Source: Erigeron canadensis (taxonomy: Eukaryota > Streptophyta > Magnoliopsida > Asterales > Asteraceae). From it: a stretch of DNA of 64,000 nt. Positions 10,892 to 22,050 of this stretch are shown here, piece after piece (the stretch's first letter is position 1; each line of letters starts with the position of its first letter). The notes beneath the pieces are model-generated. The model did not search any database and was not told the DNA's origin. It saw only the letters and a program-made list of their open reading frames with translations. The position numbers were made by a program, and so were the translations under genes. Where the stretch lies: NCBI RefSeq assembly GCF_010389155.1, contig NC_057768.1, positions 2,788,501 through 2,852,500 on the forward strand, written 5' to 3'.

Positions 10892-11782
10892 CAGTTGATT
10901 ATCAAGAGCTTTCTGTAGTTGTTGCACGACCTTGTTCATCGTTGGGCGTCGTATTCCGTTCTTCAAGCATTGATACGCAATGGTTGAAAATGTAAGTAGA
11001 GAAGTTGGCTCTATCTGATTTTGTATATCAAAAAATATGATCTTGTCTAATGTTTTCCTTGGGTAATGTTTATTGACCAAAACTGTCAAAAATTCGTGCT
11101 CGTCCTTGTCAGCTTTAATACGCGTGGGCCTTCCACATAGTACTTCAAACAATACCACGCCAAAAGAGTATACGTCGGATTTTTGTGTGAGACAGCCTGT
11201 AAGCGCATACTCTGGATCAATATATCCAAACGTGCCACAAGCGTTGGAGATAAGCAGTGTAGTCTGCATATTTGCAGGCCCTATTCTTGACAACCCAAAA
11301 TCAGAAATCTTGGCATTCCAATTCTCATCTAAGAGAATGTTTGCGCTTTTGACATCACGGTGGAGAATTCTGTGTTGCGGTCCAACGTCATCATGAAGGT
11401 ACTTCAACCCTCGGGCAACATCTAAGCAAATTCGAAGACGTTGGATCCAGCTTAGATCTTTGTTTCTTAAATGTTTGTCAAGACTCCCATTGCTTTCAAG
11501 CTTATAAGCAAGTATTTTTTCGTCCTTCTCATCACAAAATCCCAAAAGAGAGACAACATTTTCATGTCTATATTCTGAAAGCAAGGCAATCTCTCTTCTA
11601 AATTCAGCATCTCCTTGACCGTTCTTTGGATCCAACCGCTTCACAGCGATCATTCCATGCTTTTCAGATTTGCCTTGATACACCGGCCCGTATCCACCAG
11701 AGGCAATGCGATTTTCCTCGGCAAAATCGTTAGTTGCTAATAATATTTCTTGGAGAGGTATCTCAACTACTATGGATGACAT
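10892..11782 (-). CDS. cytoplasmic receptor-like Ser/Thr kinase exon
   Basis: This 297-codon exon encodes an almost complete protein kinase of the plant RLK/Pelle superfamily, with no signal peptide or membrane segment. Visible motifs are a glycine-rich loop IASGGYGPV (about residues 26-34; the first glycine of the usual GxGxxG is replaced by alanine), the ATP-binding lysine in IAVKRL, the catalytic HRDVKSANILL, DFGLSRIG, the activation-segment DPEYA and the SDVYSFGVVLFE helix. It is therefore probably catalytically competent. The open frame continues to 10823, but GTAAGT directly follows codon CTG at 10894-10892, so the last 20 or so residues of the long frame are intron read-through and at least one more 3' exon is expected. 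Small families of such kinases, often joined to phloem-protein-2-like domains, are known in daisy-family plants. The ATG at 11782 has a plausible context. Confidence 0.75.
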
Positions 11783-13189
11783 TCTGTTTTGAGTATATAT
11801 AATTAACTTAAAAATAAATATTGAACAAAGGATATTTAATGGTGTACGTAGCTACTAGCTAGCAATCAAAACACCTTATAAGGAAAGTACTGATGATCAG
11901 TAATGATGTATTTGAAATGATAAAGAGTGGCGACATAGGAGGATCTAACCTCGACCAACGAGAGCGTAGCTGCTCACCTCAGACATAGGGATTCTCGGAC
12001 CGGAACAACATATAGAGATGACAGGAAACAAAGATTAGCGTGTGAGATCCACTAATAACATGCCGGCCATTTCTTTAATTACCTTATTACTTCATATAAA
12101 TGGTTTATGTAACTTTATCGCTTTTGTACGTATGATACATATATATCACATTGTAAAAAGGGAAAAACATATTTTAAAAAAGTTTAAGACTTTAAACACA
12201 ACAAAAAATATCATATCAACAACTAAAAAACATTACTTTCAAAAGAAAAAGCACTAAACAGACACCTCCATGGCAAATCAACCAACTTTACTTTCAATGT
12301 TAATTACTATCATATTAACAACTAAAAAACATTAAAAAATGTATTTAGAAAAAGAGTAACAGAATTGTATCCACTCATGAGGAAAGAACCTTATGAACTA
12401 AGTAATTGCATAAACACATACTCCTATTTGTACAAACAGCAAAACTGAAGTCACACATAAATAACACACTTAGTAAATAGTAATTATTAAATAAGGTACG
12501 ACCTTCTTAAAATCGACTTGTATAGATAAATTTAAGAATTGGCCCAAACTCAATTGTCATTTTTGTTTCTCCTAGAACAAAACAACTGTCTAGCCGTTTG
12601 GTGTCATCTAATGTGTGGAGCTGTTTGCGTCCTTCAATGGTGTGAGAGCAGGTGTCCGTGGCTCACTAAGAGTAATCTTATAGAAGCGGAAGCAATTTGG
12701 GAAAATTATTATATTTTTCACTAAAATGAAATCTGTACATACAAGTGATATATATACTCCTCAAAACTAATCTAAGAGAGTAACCGTCTATATATATATA
12801 TATAGTTCTATCTATATACAGTGCCATCTCCGGGAATTAAAAAACTGTTAAAGCCCGGCTCGAAAATATAAAATGGGCTCCTAAAATAATTAGTAAATAA
12901 TTAAATTTAAAAATATAATCATTATCTTTATATATATATATAAAAGGCGTGGCATTTTCTGAGCCCGACACGTCAACACTTTCTAATGTAGCGTCATGAT
13001 ATTGTTCGGCTCGCCACATCAGCTTCCACATGAGCGTCATGTCCGCCTACATCAACATACATGTCGGATCAGTGTAACATTCAAAGCATCTAATTTAAAT
13101 GTATACCAAATATTGAATTGGAATCGTGAATATAGAGCTTCAAACCCGCGTCTCATTTGTATTTGGCATAGTCTACGACCAACACACCA
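11783..13189. other. intergenic, no supported gene
   Basis: AT-rich sequence with several short open frames lacking homology or codon bias. A CAGTGCCATCTCCGGG motif near 12819 resembles a hAT end but has no partner. A TA microsatellite stands at about 12790-12805, and 12945-13075 is locally GC-richer with CACATCAGC/GTCATG-type short repeats. Confidence 0.6.
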
Positions 13190-13192
13190 TAA

Positions 13193-13521
13193 GACTATTC
13201 GGAGTGGGGGATCTTTGAGCCCGATGCCGCCCCTTGCCGCCCCCTAAGTCCCCATCCACATTGCCCCAAGGGACATCTTCCTTCAAAAATTCTTTCTCTC
13301 TTACTTCCCGATGAATTTTTGCCCCCCTCCCCTTTTACTTACACACACAACTCAATATTATATATATATATATATATTATGTAATTTCAAAGATCCCCCA
13401 AAGGAGCCCAAGGATGCGTCACTCCCTCCAAAAGGAGGGCTCCTTTTGAAAGGAGCCTCCGCCACGTGTCGCATGCCGCCCCCAAGTAGGAAGCCCCATT
13501 TGCCCCCCACTCCTCATAGCC
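13193..13521. mobile_element. Tourist-like (PIF/Harbinger) MITE
   Basis: The ends are inverted: GACTATTCGGAGTGGGGG at the left and, read on the other strand, GGCTATGAGGAGTGGGGG at the right. Both are flanked by the 3-base target duplication TAA (13190-13192 and 13522-13524), the signature of PIF/Harbinger transposition. The 329-bp element has no coding capacity. Inside are a TA microsatellite (about 13360-13378) and GC-rich CCGCCCC tracts, which make it stand out from the AT-rich surroundings. Confidence 0.75.
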
Positions 13522-13524
13522 TAA

Positions 13525-14734
13525 GTATGTTAGTGACTACTTTCTATTTTGTTAATACATATTCACTTTCAATTACTACAGCTTTTTTTTTCTATTTATA
13601 CGAGTAAACAATAATGTTATTAGTTTTAAATTGATGTTGTACTATCTTGTACTATCTTTCCAACTTCGTTTGCTACACGTCTCCATCAATTAATTCATAT
13701 AGACATATAGGCATGTTTGACACAAGCTTTTCAATGAGCTTTTCAAAAGCTTTAGCTTTTAATTTGAATGAAAAGCTCCTATTATGTTTAAACTTTAAAA
13801 CTTTGTTTGGTAATCATTAGCTTTAGTTTTTAAAGTGGAACTATCGACTTAGCAATATCTGAATATTAAATCTTTGAGTTTTATATTGAAATATTTTATT
13901 AAAATATGTCCACCGAAGTTGTCTATTGTGATATGTTTAGCGATATTTGAATATTTTAAAATCATAATATGTCCATCAAACTTGTATATTGTGACATGTT
14001 TAGCGATAATTGAATATTATAAAATCATAATATAATAGGTCACTATTATTTTATTTAATTTATTGTTAAACATTTGGTATTACATTATTATTTTACACTA
14101 TAACTAAAGTAATAATATCTTATTTTTAGCTGAAACATATCCTAAATATTTTGATTAAAATATGATCGACGATGTTATATGTGTATTCTATAAAGATAAT
14201 AGTTTTACATATTTTATTTTTCTTATATGTCTCATTACAATTACTAAAAACTTTTTAAAAAACTAATAGTACAATTACTTTCAAAATCTTAATATATTTC
14301 CTTAAAGTTTTTATATATTTAAATTAATCAATTATATATATATATATACACGATAGAGCGTACGATTAATATATATATATATATTTAGCTAACTATTCTA
14401 TGAAATATATATTAGCTATTATTTTATTGGATATATATTAGTTTTTTTTTATCTGTTATATTGGAATTATTGGTTAGTAATTGTAAGTTTATAATGAAAA
14501 CAAAAATGTGTAAATTAAAGCAAAAAGTGAAAAGAAAAGTCAACTTTAAAATATCAAAAGTTGTGATTGATCGATAAGTTATTAGGACAACTGTTTTTTA
14601 ATATAAAAAAAGCTCATTGTGAATAATGGGATAATTTTAAAAATAGTACGTTTCTCTCTATATATCTAAGTAGAAGCGGTACCAAGATAAAAAATAACTT
14701 AGGGGGGGTACTCCTCCACAAAGATTATTTTATC
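13525..14734. other. AT-rich intergenic stretch
   Basis: No gene is supported. AAGCTTTT-type words recur at about 13723-13772 (GCTTTTCAATGAGCTTTTC), and a reversed counterpart AAAAGCTCATTGTGAA appears near 14608, so this may be an old 0.9 kb element with decayed ends. A TA-rich palindrome-like region lies at 14333-14385. Confidence 0.5.
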
Positions 14735-15147
14735 ATACCACCAGTTTACTTGCCTTTACATTGGTGGATAGATTCCTTACAGAGTCGTCATGTGATTCAA
14801 AACACGAGGGGTCACGTGATGCAAAACATATCTATGGGTGACACACCTATTTGTGTAGACAATGAACTGGAGGTAGGAAACAACATTTTCTATGTCCGCC
14901 AAAATCCGCCACAAAAGGTCGTCCAAGAAAAAGATGTCTTAAAGGTGGAAAAGAACTCGGGCAATAGAAACAAAACAAATGTTCTATGTGCAATGAAATT
15001 GGATACACAAAACCAACGTGTGGTAAACATAACAAGGAAATTATTGAAGGCATGGAAAATACATCTTTCAACATATTGCCGAAAAAGAAAAAGAAAGATT
15101 TGGCTCATAATATTGGACTAAATCCAGTGTTTACTTTGAAGCACTAA
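14735..15147 (+). pseudogene. zinc-knuckle gene remnant, possibly FAR1/transposase-like
   Basis: One frame (14750-15121) gives 123 residues without recognisable domains, but shifting frame near 14965 reveals KCSMCNEIGYTKPTCGKHN, a CCHC-type zinc knuckle, followed by a lysine-rich stretch and a stop at 15145-15147. Such a knuckle near the C-terminus is usual in MULE-derived FAR1-RELATED SEQUENCE proteins and MULE transposases. The frame change and the lack of a domain upstream mark it as a broken fragment. It lies 310 bp outside the left end of the MULE at 15458; a link to that element is possible but unproven. Confidence 0.45.
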
Positions 15148-15457
15148 ACCGTGAGGTTTTGCATCTCGTTCTTTGTGGGTTTGTTAACTTTGATAGATTA
15201 AGTTGTATCCTTTCTTTTTCTTAGCTTCTTATCGTATGTTCGTATGTGTTTTCGTTTCTTGTAGCTTAAAAACGTATTCATGATTTCACATTTTAGAATC
15301 TTAATTTATGTGTTTTGTGATGCAATTGTTCCCAATAGCAACACTCATCAAATAAAAAAAAAACATGCATTTTAGAATTCCTCATCGTAGGACAACTTCA
15401 TAGTTTGACTTTAGTTCCCAACTCGTTTGGTGATATACTGCAGTCAAGTAATGAAAA

Positions 15458-15757
15458 GAGTGATCGACATAAATCATCCTTGTGGTTTACCCAAACAGTC
15501 AGGTTTCGTCCTTTAACTTTCAAAACCTCAGGGATAATCCTTTATAGGAGGATAAGGTTCAAATTTAGTCCTTTCCATTAACCAGCGTTATCCATTATCC
15601 GTTAGTGCCCTCACGTGTAAACCACGTGAGGGTAGTTTTGTATTTAGCCACCCTTTGACTTCCTTTGACTCGCTTTTCTCTCTCTTTTCCTTATTATATT
15701 AGCAGATTAATATATATATATATTTCCCACTTTTCACAAAAACCCTAAATTAAAAAA
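15458..15757 (+). repeat. left TIR of the MULE
   Basis: It matches the reverse complement of 19041-19347 with few differences. It includes the perfect hairpin-like CCCTCACGTGTAAACCACGTGAGGG (about 15610-15634; two CACGTG-type G-boxes in inverted order), a TA microsatellite and a likely transcription start region ahead of the transposase ATG at 15828. Confidence 0.9.
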
Positions 15758-15827
15758 CTAAATCAAACACAATCCCGATACACACACTTCCTTCTTCCAT
15801 GTAAAACCTTGATTTTCTGAAACAAAT

Positions 15828-18780
15828 ATGACAGGGTGTCCATTGTATACCATTCGTGTGCCTGGTGAAGATTGGGACCTCGACAGTATTTATCGTGAGT
15901 ATAGGTTTGTTTATTTTTGCTCTTTAGTTATTCAAGTTTCAGTATTTAACCATTTTATTATGTTGTAAAATGCAGACAGTTATGCTGGGTTGTTTTCGAT
16001 GAAGGTTCATCATGGAGGTTTTTTCACACCATGGCCAGGAATGACATATGAAAAGGGTGAGATTAACTATGCCGATTGTATTAATATTGATCAATTTTCA
16101 GTTCATAAAATGGACTCCATTATGGAGGATTTAGGTTATGTGGAAGGGCAAAGGATGTTTTATTACTTTTTGAAACCAGGATGTTCATTAGACGATGGTT
16201 TGCAACCCCTAGCTAGTGATCAGGATGTAAATAATTTGGGTAATTATGTTGAACAAACTAATTTGTTTAGTGTTTACATTGAACATGGCATGTCAAATTT
16301 AGATCAGTATTTTATGCCTAGACCATCAAAAGTTGTGATTGAAGAGATCCCTGATGATACACCCACTTCATCTAGGCCTAGACCATCAAAACCCATGAAA
16401 AATAAAGGAACTTATAGGAGATTGTTGCTTGATTGGAATGAGAAAGAACCTGTTTTAACCCCTAGTAGTCAAGAGAACATACAAACTGACAATGTGAATG
16501 AGGAAGTGAATGTGAATCAAACTGCTAAGGGTAAAGCACCATTAGAAGAAGCACAAGTGGGTAGCAATGAAAGTGATGATAGTGAAGGAGTAGAGAGTCA
16601 AGATAGTGAAAAAAAAGAAGCAGAAAAAAGTAAAGATAGTGAAGGAGAAGATAGTCAGGATAGTGACTACATTGTAGATAAAGATAATGAAATTGAGGAT
16701 GTTGAAGTGGGCATGAGAGACTTTCACCTGCATGTTGATCCCAATTTAGAGTTCATGGGTAGCTATGTACCCCCTGTTATAGATGAAGTTGTTGGTGATG
16801 ATGAAGAGGTTGAGGTATTGAACAATGAAGAATTTGAAAGTGCTTCTGACTCAGAAGATAACACCAATAGAATTAGAAAGACACTGTTGAGAAAGTTGAG
16901 AAAGAAGCAACCAGTTCAAAGTGAGAAAATTGATAAAACTTTTTTCCAAGTTGGTCAAACATTTGGGAACTCTGATGAGGTAAAATAATTGGTGAAAAGC
17001 CTTGCAATTGAAACTAGGAGGGAGTTGAAGATTGTCAAAAATGACAAAATCAGGGTGACAGTATTATGTGAAGGCAAACTTGGAATTTTTGATGAAAATG
17101 ATAGAGTTGTAGGGCATTTTAATGCAGAACATGCAACTGAGACAATAAACAATGGTGATGGGCCAAAAAAGAAAGCCACAAAGCAGAAGTCAAGTGAAGG
17201 TCCAAGTAAGTCCAGTAGGCCAAGTCAGTCAACTGGTCCAACAAAGAAAGCCACAAAGCATAAGACAAGTGAAGGTCCAATTAAGTCCAGTGGGCCAACT
17301 CAGTCCAATGGGCCCAAAAATACAACTGAGGGTCCACCTCAGTCCACTAGGTCAAAAAGAAAACAAGATGAAATGCATGGTGAGGAGGTAGGTGAGAACT
17401 CCCAAGTCAATAAAGGTGGTAGAGGACATAAGACAAACCCCAATGAATTTCAATGTCCTTGGAGATTACATGTGTCCAAGATAAAGGGTGATGCAACATG
17501 GATGGTTAAAACCTTTAAGGAAGAACATAAATGTCTCCAATCCAGAATTAACAAGCATTGCACACATACATATCTTGGCAAAACAATATTACAACATATT
17601 GAAGGTAAATTTACTACATTTTGTACTAGTTTATTACATTTTGTACTAATATATTACATGATTTACTAATTTTTAATTGATTAATTATAACAATATATTA
17701 AATGTTTTACTAATTTTTAATTGATTAATTAACAATCTGCATATTATTTGGTTTTATAGGAAATCCAGAAATCCCTAGTTCAGCTCTGCAGGATGAGTTA
17801 CAGAGAAAGCTACAGTTAGGAGTGTCTCAACAGAAAGCACAAAGAGCAAAAAAATGTGCAAAAGGGCAACTTAGGGGAGATTATACCAAACAATACAACA
17901 TGCTTAGAGATTACATACTAGAATTGCAGACTTCAAACCCTGGAACCACAGTTAAGTTACAAGTTGAACCACCAATAAATCACAATGAGCCAACCAGGGT
18001 GTTTAGAAGAATTTATGTATGCCTAGGTCCATTGAAAAGGGGATTCAGAAGTGCTGGTAGGGAGTTGATTGGGCTTGATGGGGCTTTTATGTCTGGTCCA
18101 TTCCCATGACAAGTGTTGACTGCAGTCAGTGTTGATTCTAACAATGGAATATATCCTATTGCTTATGCAATTGTGGAAGCTGAAACTCTGGACTCTTGGA
18201 CTTGGTTCCTGGCTAACTTGGGTGATGATTTAGAACTTGACAGCAGGTCTAATTATACTTTTATAAGTGACAGGCAGAAGGTACACAATTAATTTACTCA
18301 ATGAAATATTCCTAGCGAATTATATTTACTTTCATAATTAACTCTATAATATACTTGTGTAGGGAATTATTCCTGCTCTTGCAAAAATGTTTCCTTCAGC
18401 TGAACATAGGTACTGCCTCAAACATATTCATGAGAATATGAAACAAAAATGGAGAGGCCAAGCTTTCAAGAACCATCTATGGAGGTGTGCTACAGCTACA
18501 ACTGTTCAGGAGTTTCAGAGGTATATGGAAGAGTTTAAAAGGTATAGTAAGCCTGCATACAACTGGCTAGTCAAGAGTCCACCTCAACATTGGGCCATAT
18601 CACATTTTTCAGGTACAACATTCATGGTCTAATTGTCCTTTATTCTAGTATGTTAATTATTAAGCTAAGGTCAAAAATATTTGATCCAACAGGAAGGGCC
18701 AAGTCTGATGTCTTGCTTAACAATATGTGTGAGGTCTTGAATAGCAAAACAGTCAAGGATATAATTTCAGTAGCACGTTG
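15828..18780 (+). pseudogene. MULE transposase gene with internal stops and lost 3' end
   Basis: Consistent splice sites give exons 15828-15894, 15976-17604, 17760-18280, 18363-18612 and 18693 to about 18780. In order they encode a PB1-like N-terminal domain (FFTPWPGMTY, DGLQPL), an acidic Ser-rich stretch, a Lys/Ser/Pro repeat region of two roughly 26-residue units around 17170-17340, the MuDR domain (NEFQCPWRLHVSKIKG... EEHKC) and the MULE DDE core: GLDGAF, FISDRQKG and NNMCEVLN supply the three acidic residues. In-frame stops occur at 16986-16988 (TAA) and 18107-18109 (TGA, at a position usually Gly). The part after NNMCEVLN, including the expected SWIM zinc finger, is missing; the frame stops where minus-strand GRF sequence starts. 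Transposase from this copy would be non-functional. Confidence 0.85.
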
Positions 18781-18784
18781 ACAC

Positions 18785-18988
18785 ATTTCTGGATCATGCC
18801 ATCCAATGAATCTACATTTGGAACCCTGGTAACCAACAATGCCCAATTTAGGTCAAACTGTATAACCAAATTACAATTAATTTTTGAGTACAAACCTCTT
18901 TGGGACAAGCAAAAAACCTCCTTCCTGGGTTTCTGTCAGTCCATGATGTTCGTAGTATTGCTTGCTTACCGCACCAACAAAACACCAT
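18785..18988 (-). CDS. GRF-type zinc-finger gene fragment inside the MULE
   Basis: On the strand opposite to the transposase, exon 1 (18988-18896) starts ATG GTG TTT and encodes CGKQAILRTSWTDRNPGRRF; a 70-base GT-AG intron (18895-18826) follows, and exon 2 (18825 to about 18775) encodes KCRFIGWHDPEMCQRA. Joined in frame these give a complete zf-GRF module (CxC... SWT..NPGRRF.. CP...C.F..W.DP.MC), which in other proteins binds single-stranded nucleic acid. The usual downstream coiled-coil and membrane segment are absent. The open frame continues antisense through the transposase exon to 18640, which is probably junk across a deletion junction. The convergent arrangement recalls mudrA/mudrB of maize MuDR, although the protein family differs. 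Confidence 0.7.
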
Positions 18989-19040
18989 TCTTGATTTTAT
19001 GATTGATCGGCTATGATACACAAAGAAAGAAATAATATAT

Positions 19041-19347
19041 GGTTTTTAATTTAGGGTTTTTGTGAAAAGTGGGAAATATATATATATATATATATGAATC
19101 TGCTAATATAATAAGGAAAAGAGAGAGAAAAGCGAGTCAAAGGAAGTCAAAGGGTGGCTAAATACAAAACTACCCTCACGTGGTTTACACGTGAGGGCAC
19201 TAACGGATAATGGATAACGCCGGTTAATGGAAAGGACTAAATTTGAACCTTATCCTCCTATAAAGGATTATCCCTGACGTTTTGAAAGTTAAAGGACGAA
19301 ACCTGACTGTTTGGGTAAACCACAAGGACGATTTATGTCGATCACTC
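19041..19347 (-). repeat. right TIR of the MULE
   Basis: This is the inverted copy of 15458-15757, ending CGATCACTC next to the target duplication. It differs by a few substitutions (for example CGCCGG against CAGCGT) and by the length of the internal TA run. The minus-strand GRF gene starts just inside it, so this TIR may serve as that gene's promoter, as the left TIR would for the transposase. Confidence 0.9.
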
Positions 19348-19565
19348 TAATAAAAAATCTATGTGTTTACTGATAGAAGAATATATGTTTACAAAGCAAA
19401 TAATTGTACCCTTATTAAATTCCAATAAATAATTCATGTTCTAGTAATAATTATGGTGATTCACTCAAAACCATCTTAAACAATTTCTTTGTTGGGATTG
19501 GTTTTAGTTGATCATAGTGATCGAACAAATATAGTATGTCTTTTTTGTTTTTGGAAATATTGAAA

Positions 19566-21930
19566 TGTAACGTCCCAACTCGACTCAACCAATTTTTTAA
19601 TTATTTATTTATTTTTTTTCTTTTATTTAGAAAAATTTAGCCAAACTTTCACACAAAAACCAAAGTTGTAATTTTTGAAAAGTAGCGATTACAATCTTCA
19701 TAATATGTTAATATGATGCTACGGTAGAAGTTTGAGATCACGGAAAGCTCTAACGAAGCCCCGACAACAATTTAAAGATAGTCTTCCGAGGGCAGTAATC
19801 TGCGGATGATGTTTCTAAAACTGCGGATGATGTGCAAAATCTGCAGATGATGTTTTACTAGTGCAGAAATTCCGCTTTTCATGCGCTTAAACTCAGTTTT
19901 TAACCACCCTTTTTAACGACCTTCCCTTTTTCAAAGTTAGACATATCTTATACCGATTTGAAGCTAAAGATGTCTACTTTCAAACAAAAATATTAGCTTG
20001 CATCAAAGCTTGACCCATTTCAAAATATTAACCGTCAAAGTGGGCTAAAAGACACATTTTGACACTAAAATGTTTTAGACCATTTTCTTACCCAAAACTT
20101 CAAACCAAACATCAAATTGACTAAAAACATATATTATAACATAAAAACCACTTCTATATAATTAATCATCTTAATTTAGAATCACATGACCAAACGGGTC
20201 AATCGTCTACCTTTACCCAAAGTGACACAAAGGGGCGATTTGACTTTAAAACATTGACTTCAAGACTCAACCACTTGACATAATCATGTTCATACCAAAA
20301 TAACCCAAACCATATCAAGAGCCAAAAGTTCAAAGGTCACTATGGGTTTTATCAACAATACCATTTTACGCAAATAGCTAATATATCCAAAGCAACTTCA
20401 ATCTTCAAGCACTTATCTTTACTTCACTTCCGGGGTAACCTATAAAAGGGTAACAACTAAAAGAATAAGCCAAAGCTTAGTGAATACCATTGCATACGCT
20501 TATACACACGAGAGAGGGCAAAAACATACCATCACTTGCATACTCACCTTTGCGCTAACAAAACATACATGGATCCATATACGCTAAACAATAATCAAGA
20601 GGTTCTTAGGCCTCATCTCAATACAATCATGGGATTCTTAGGCCCCGTCTCAATACAACTATGAGATTCTTAGGCCCAGCCTCAAAATTAGGCCCTAACG
20701 CCAAATCAATTACCATACATGGAATCCACCATCATACGGTAATCGACCCAACATACATATAAGAGTATGCAAATTTACTCACCTCCTTCGCGACAACCAA
20801 ATCCATTATGACCATCTAATAATCATATTGCTTTTCACCTAGCAATAATTCACAATTTACACATATAAGGTCATCAAGCTCAATTACCTCATACACAAGG
20901 CTAACAAGCCATGCATTACTATCTTTATTAACATCTCAATGTCCAACCCAACTTTTACATAATTCACATTCTCATCATATTCTAAAGTTGGCTTCTTTCA
21001 AAAGCTGATCAATATGACCAAACACATTTTACTCAAAAATCATTATTTTCATCTTTTCATAATCCTTATTCTCAAACCATCTATCGTTTTACTAAAAATC
21101 TCATTTTTATCCATCATAGTGTGACCATGCCACTTTACTACTAAACATTATCAAAATCCCATTTTTTTTTATCATGATGGTCACCAACAACTCTAATCAA
21201 AACATTCATGCAATACAATAACTATACACCAAGTTTTTAAGTAGAAGTTAGGGAAACAATGTCATATCATCATGCCACCTAAAAATCCCCAATTTATTAA
21301 CTTTCAAGAACTCTAATTTGGAATTTAACTCAAAACAATTCATTTTATTAAAACCCCTAATTTCCATTAATACCAAGAACCCTAATTTTAATTAAATCAA
21401 TATAATATCTTCTTAATAAAATCCTGAAATTTCATATAATATGAACCCCAATAAAATATAGCAAGAATTAAGAACAATACCTCAATTAACATTTATGGAT
21501 GGTGATTTCTAATTCATGCAAGCCAATTAACCTTTCTTCTTAATTCCCTTTAAAAATTTTAGATTTAATCTCCCTCCTAATCTCAAGAATCAAGTTAAAA
21601 TGATGATTATTATTTCTTAGGGGATTATTTGATTAAATGAGAAGTATTACACAATGATATAGGAGAAGATTAGAAGAAGAAATTGAATGGAGGAAGGATA
21701 AGAATTTGTTTGGTGGAAATGGAGAATGCTTCACAAAGAATGAAGATGGCTGACACATCCTCCATATGCCACCCCCCTTATTGATTTTATGTGGGTCTTG
21801 TATCCGCCATCCATTAAGGTTCCAACTAAATTAATCTCATATCTGTAATCAAAATATTAGGAAATTATTTTAATGATAAAACTATAATAAAGGTTAATTT
21901 TCATTGACCTAAAAAGTTTAGGATGTTACA
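19566..21930. repeat. LTR-like block, possible decayed solo LTR
   Basis: The block begins TGTAACGTCCCAA and ends with TTTAGGATGTTACA, the TGTAAC...GTTACA ends common to large Ty3/gypsy LTRs. It is 2.4 kb long and without coding capacity. A TATA-like CCTATAAAAGGG is found near 20441-20452, followed by short direct repeats of ATTCTTAGGCCC (about 20600-20700). The 5-base flanks (TGAAA and ATTTA) do not match, so either the duplication has decayed or the block arose by recombination. Orientation is uncertain, though the TATA motif favours plus. Confidence 0.5.
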
Positions 21931-22050
21931 ATTTAGAAAAAATCTTTTGAAACAAAATGGGTGTTGCTTTTTAAATATAAAATGATTTGTTTACATTTGG
22001 CTAAAAAAGAGGAATCCATTTTGACCTCCTTTGAAAACGTGAATAGCTTA

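Larger units (their letters stand above)
15458..19347 (+). mobile_element. Mutator-like transposable element (MULE) with long TIRs
   Basis: Both ends carry near-identical inverted repeats of about 300 bp beginning GAGTGATCGACATAAATC. The flanks hold a 9-base target duplication with one mismatch (TAATGAAAA at 15449-15457, TAATAAAAA at 19348-19356), diagnostic of Mutator-type insertion. The 3,890-bp element contains a five-exon transposase gene remnant on the plus strand and a two-exon GRF zinc-finger gene fragment on the minus strand, converging. The high similarity of the TIRs and target duplication indicates a fairly recent insertion, while stops in the transposase suggest it moved with help from another copy. 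Confidence 0.92.

Noticed and set aside
12819..12840. CAGTGCCATCTCCGGG as a hAT end
   Set aside because: No inverted partner or 8-base duplication was found.
12539..13607. Several 60-98 codon plus-strand frames
   Set aside because: They show no domain, no codon bias and overlap a MITE or microsatellite.
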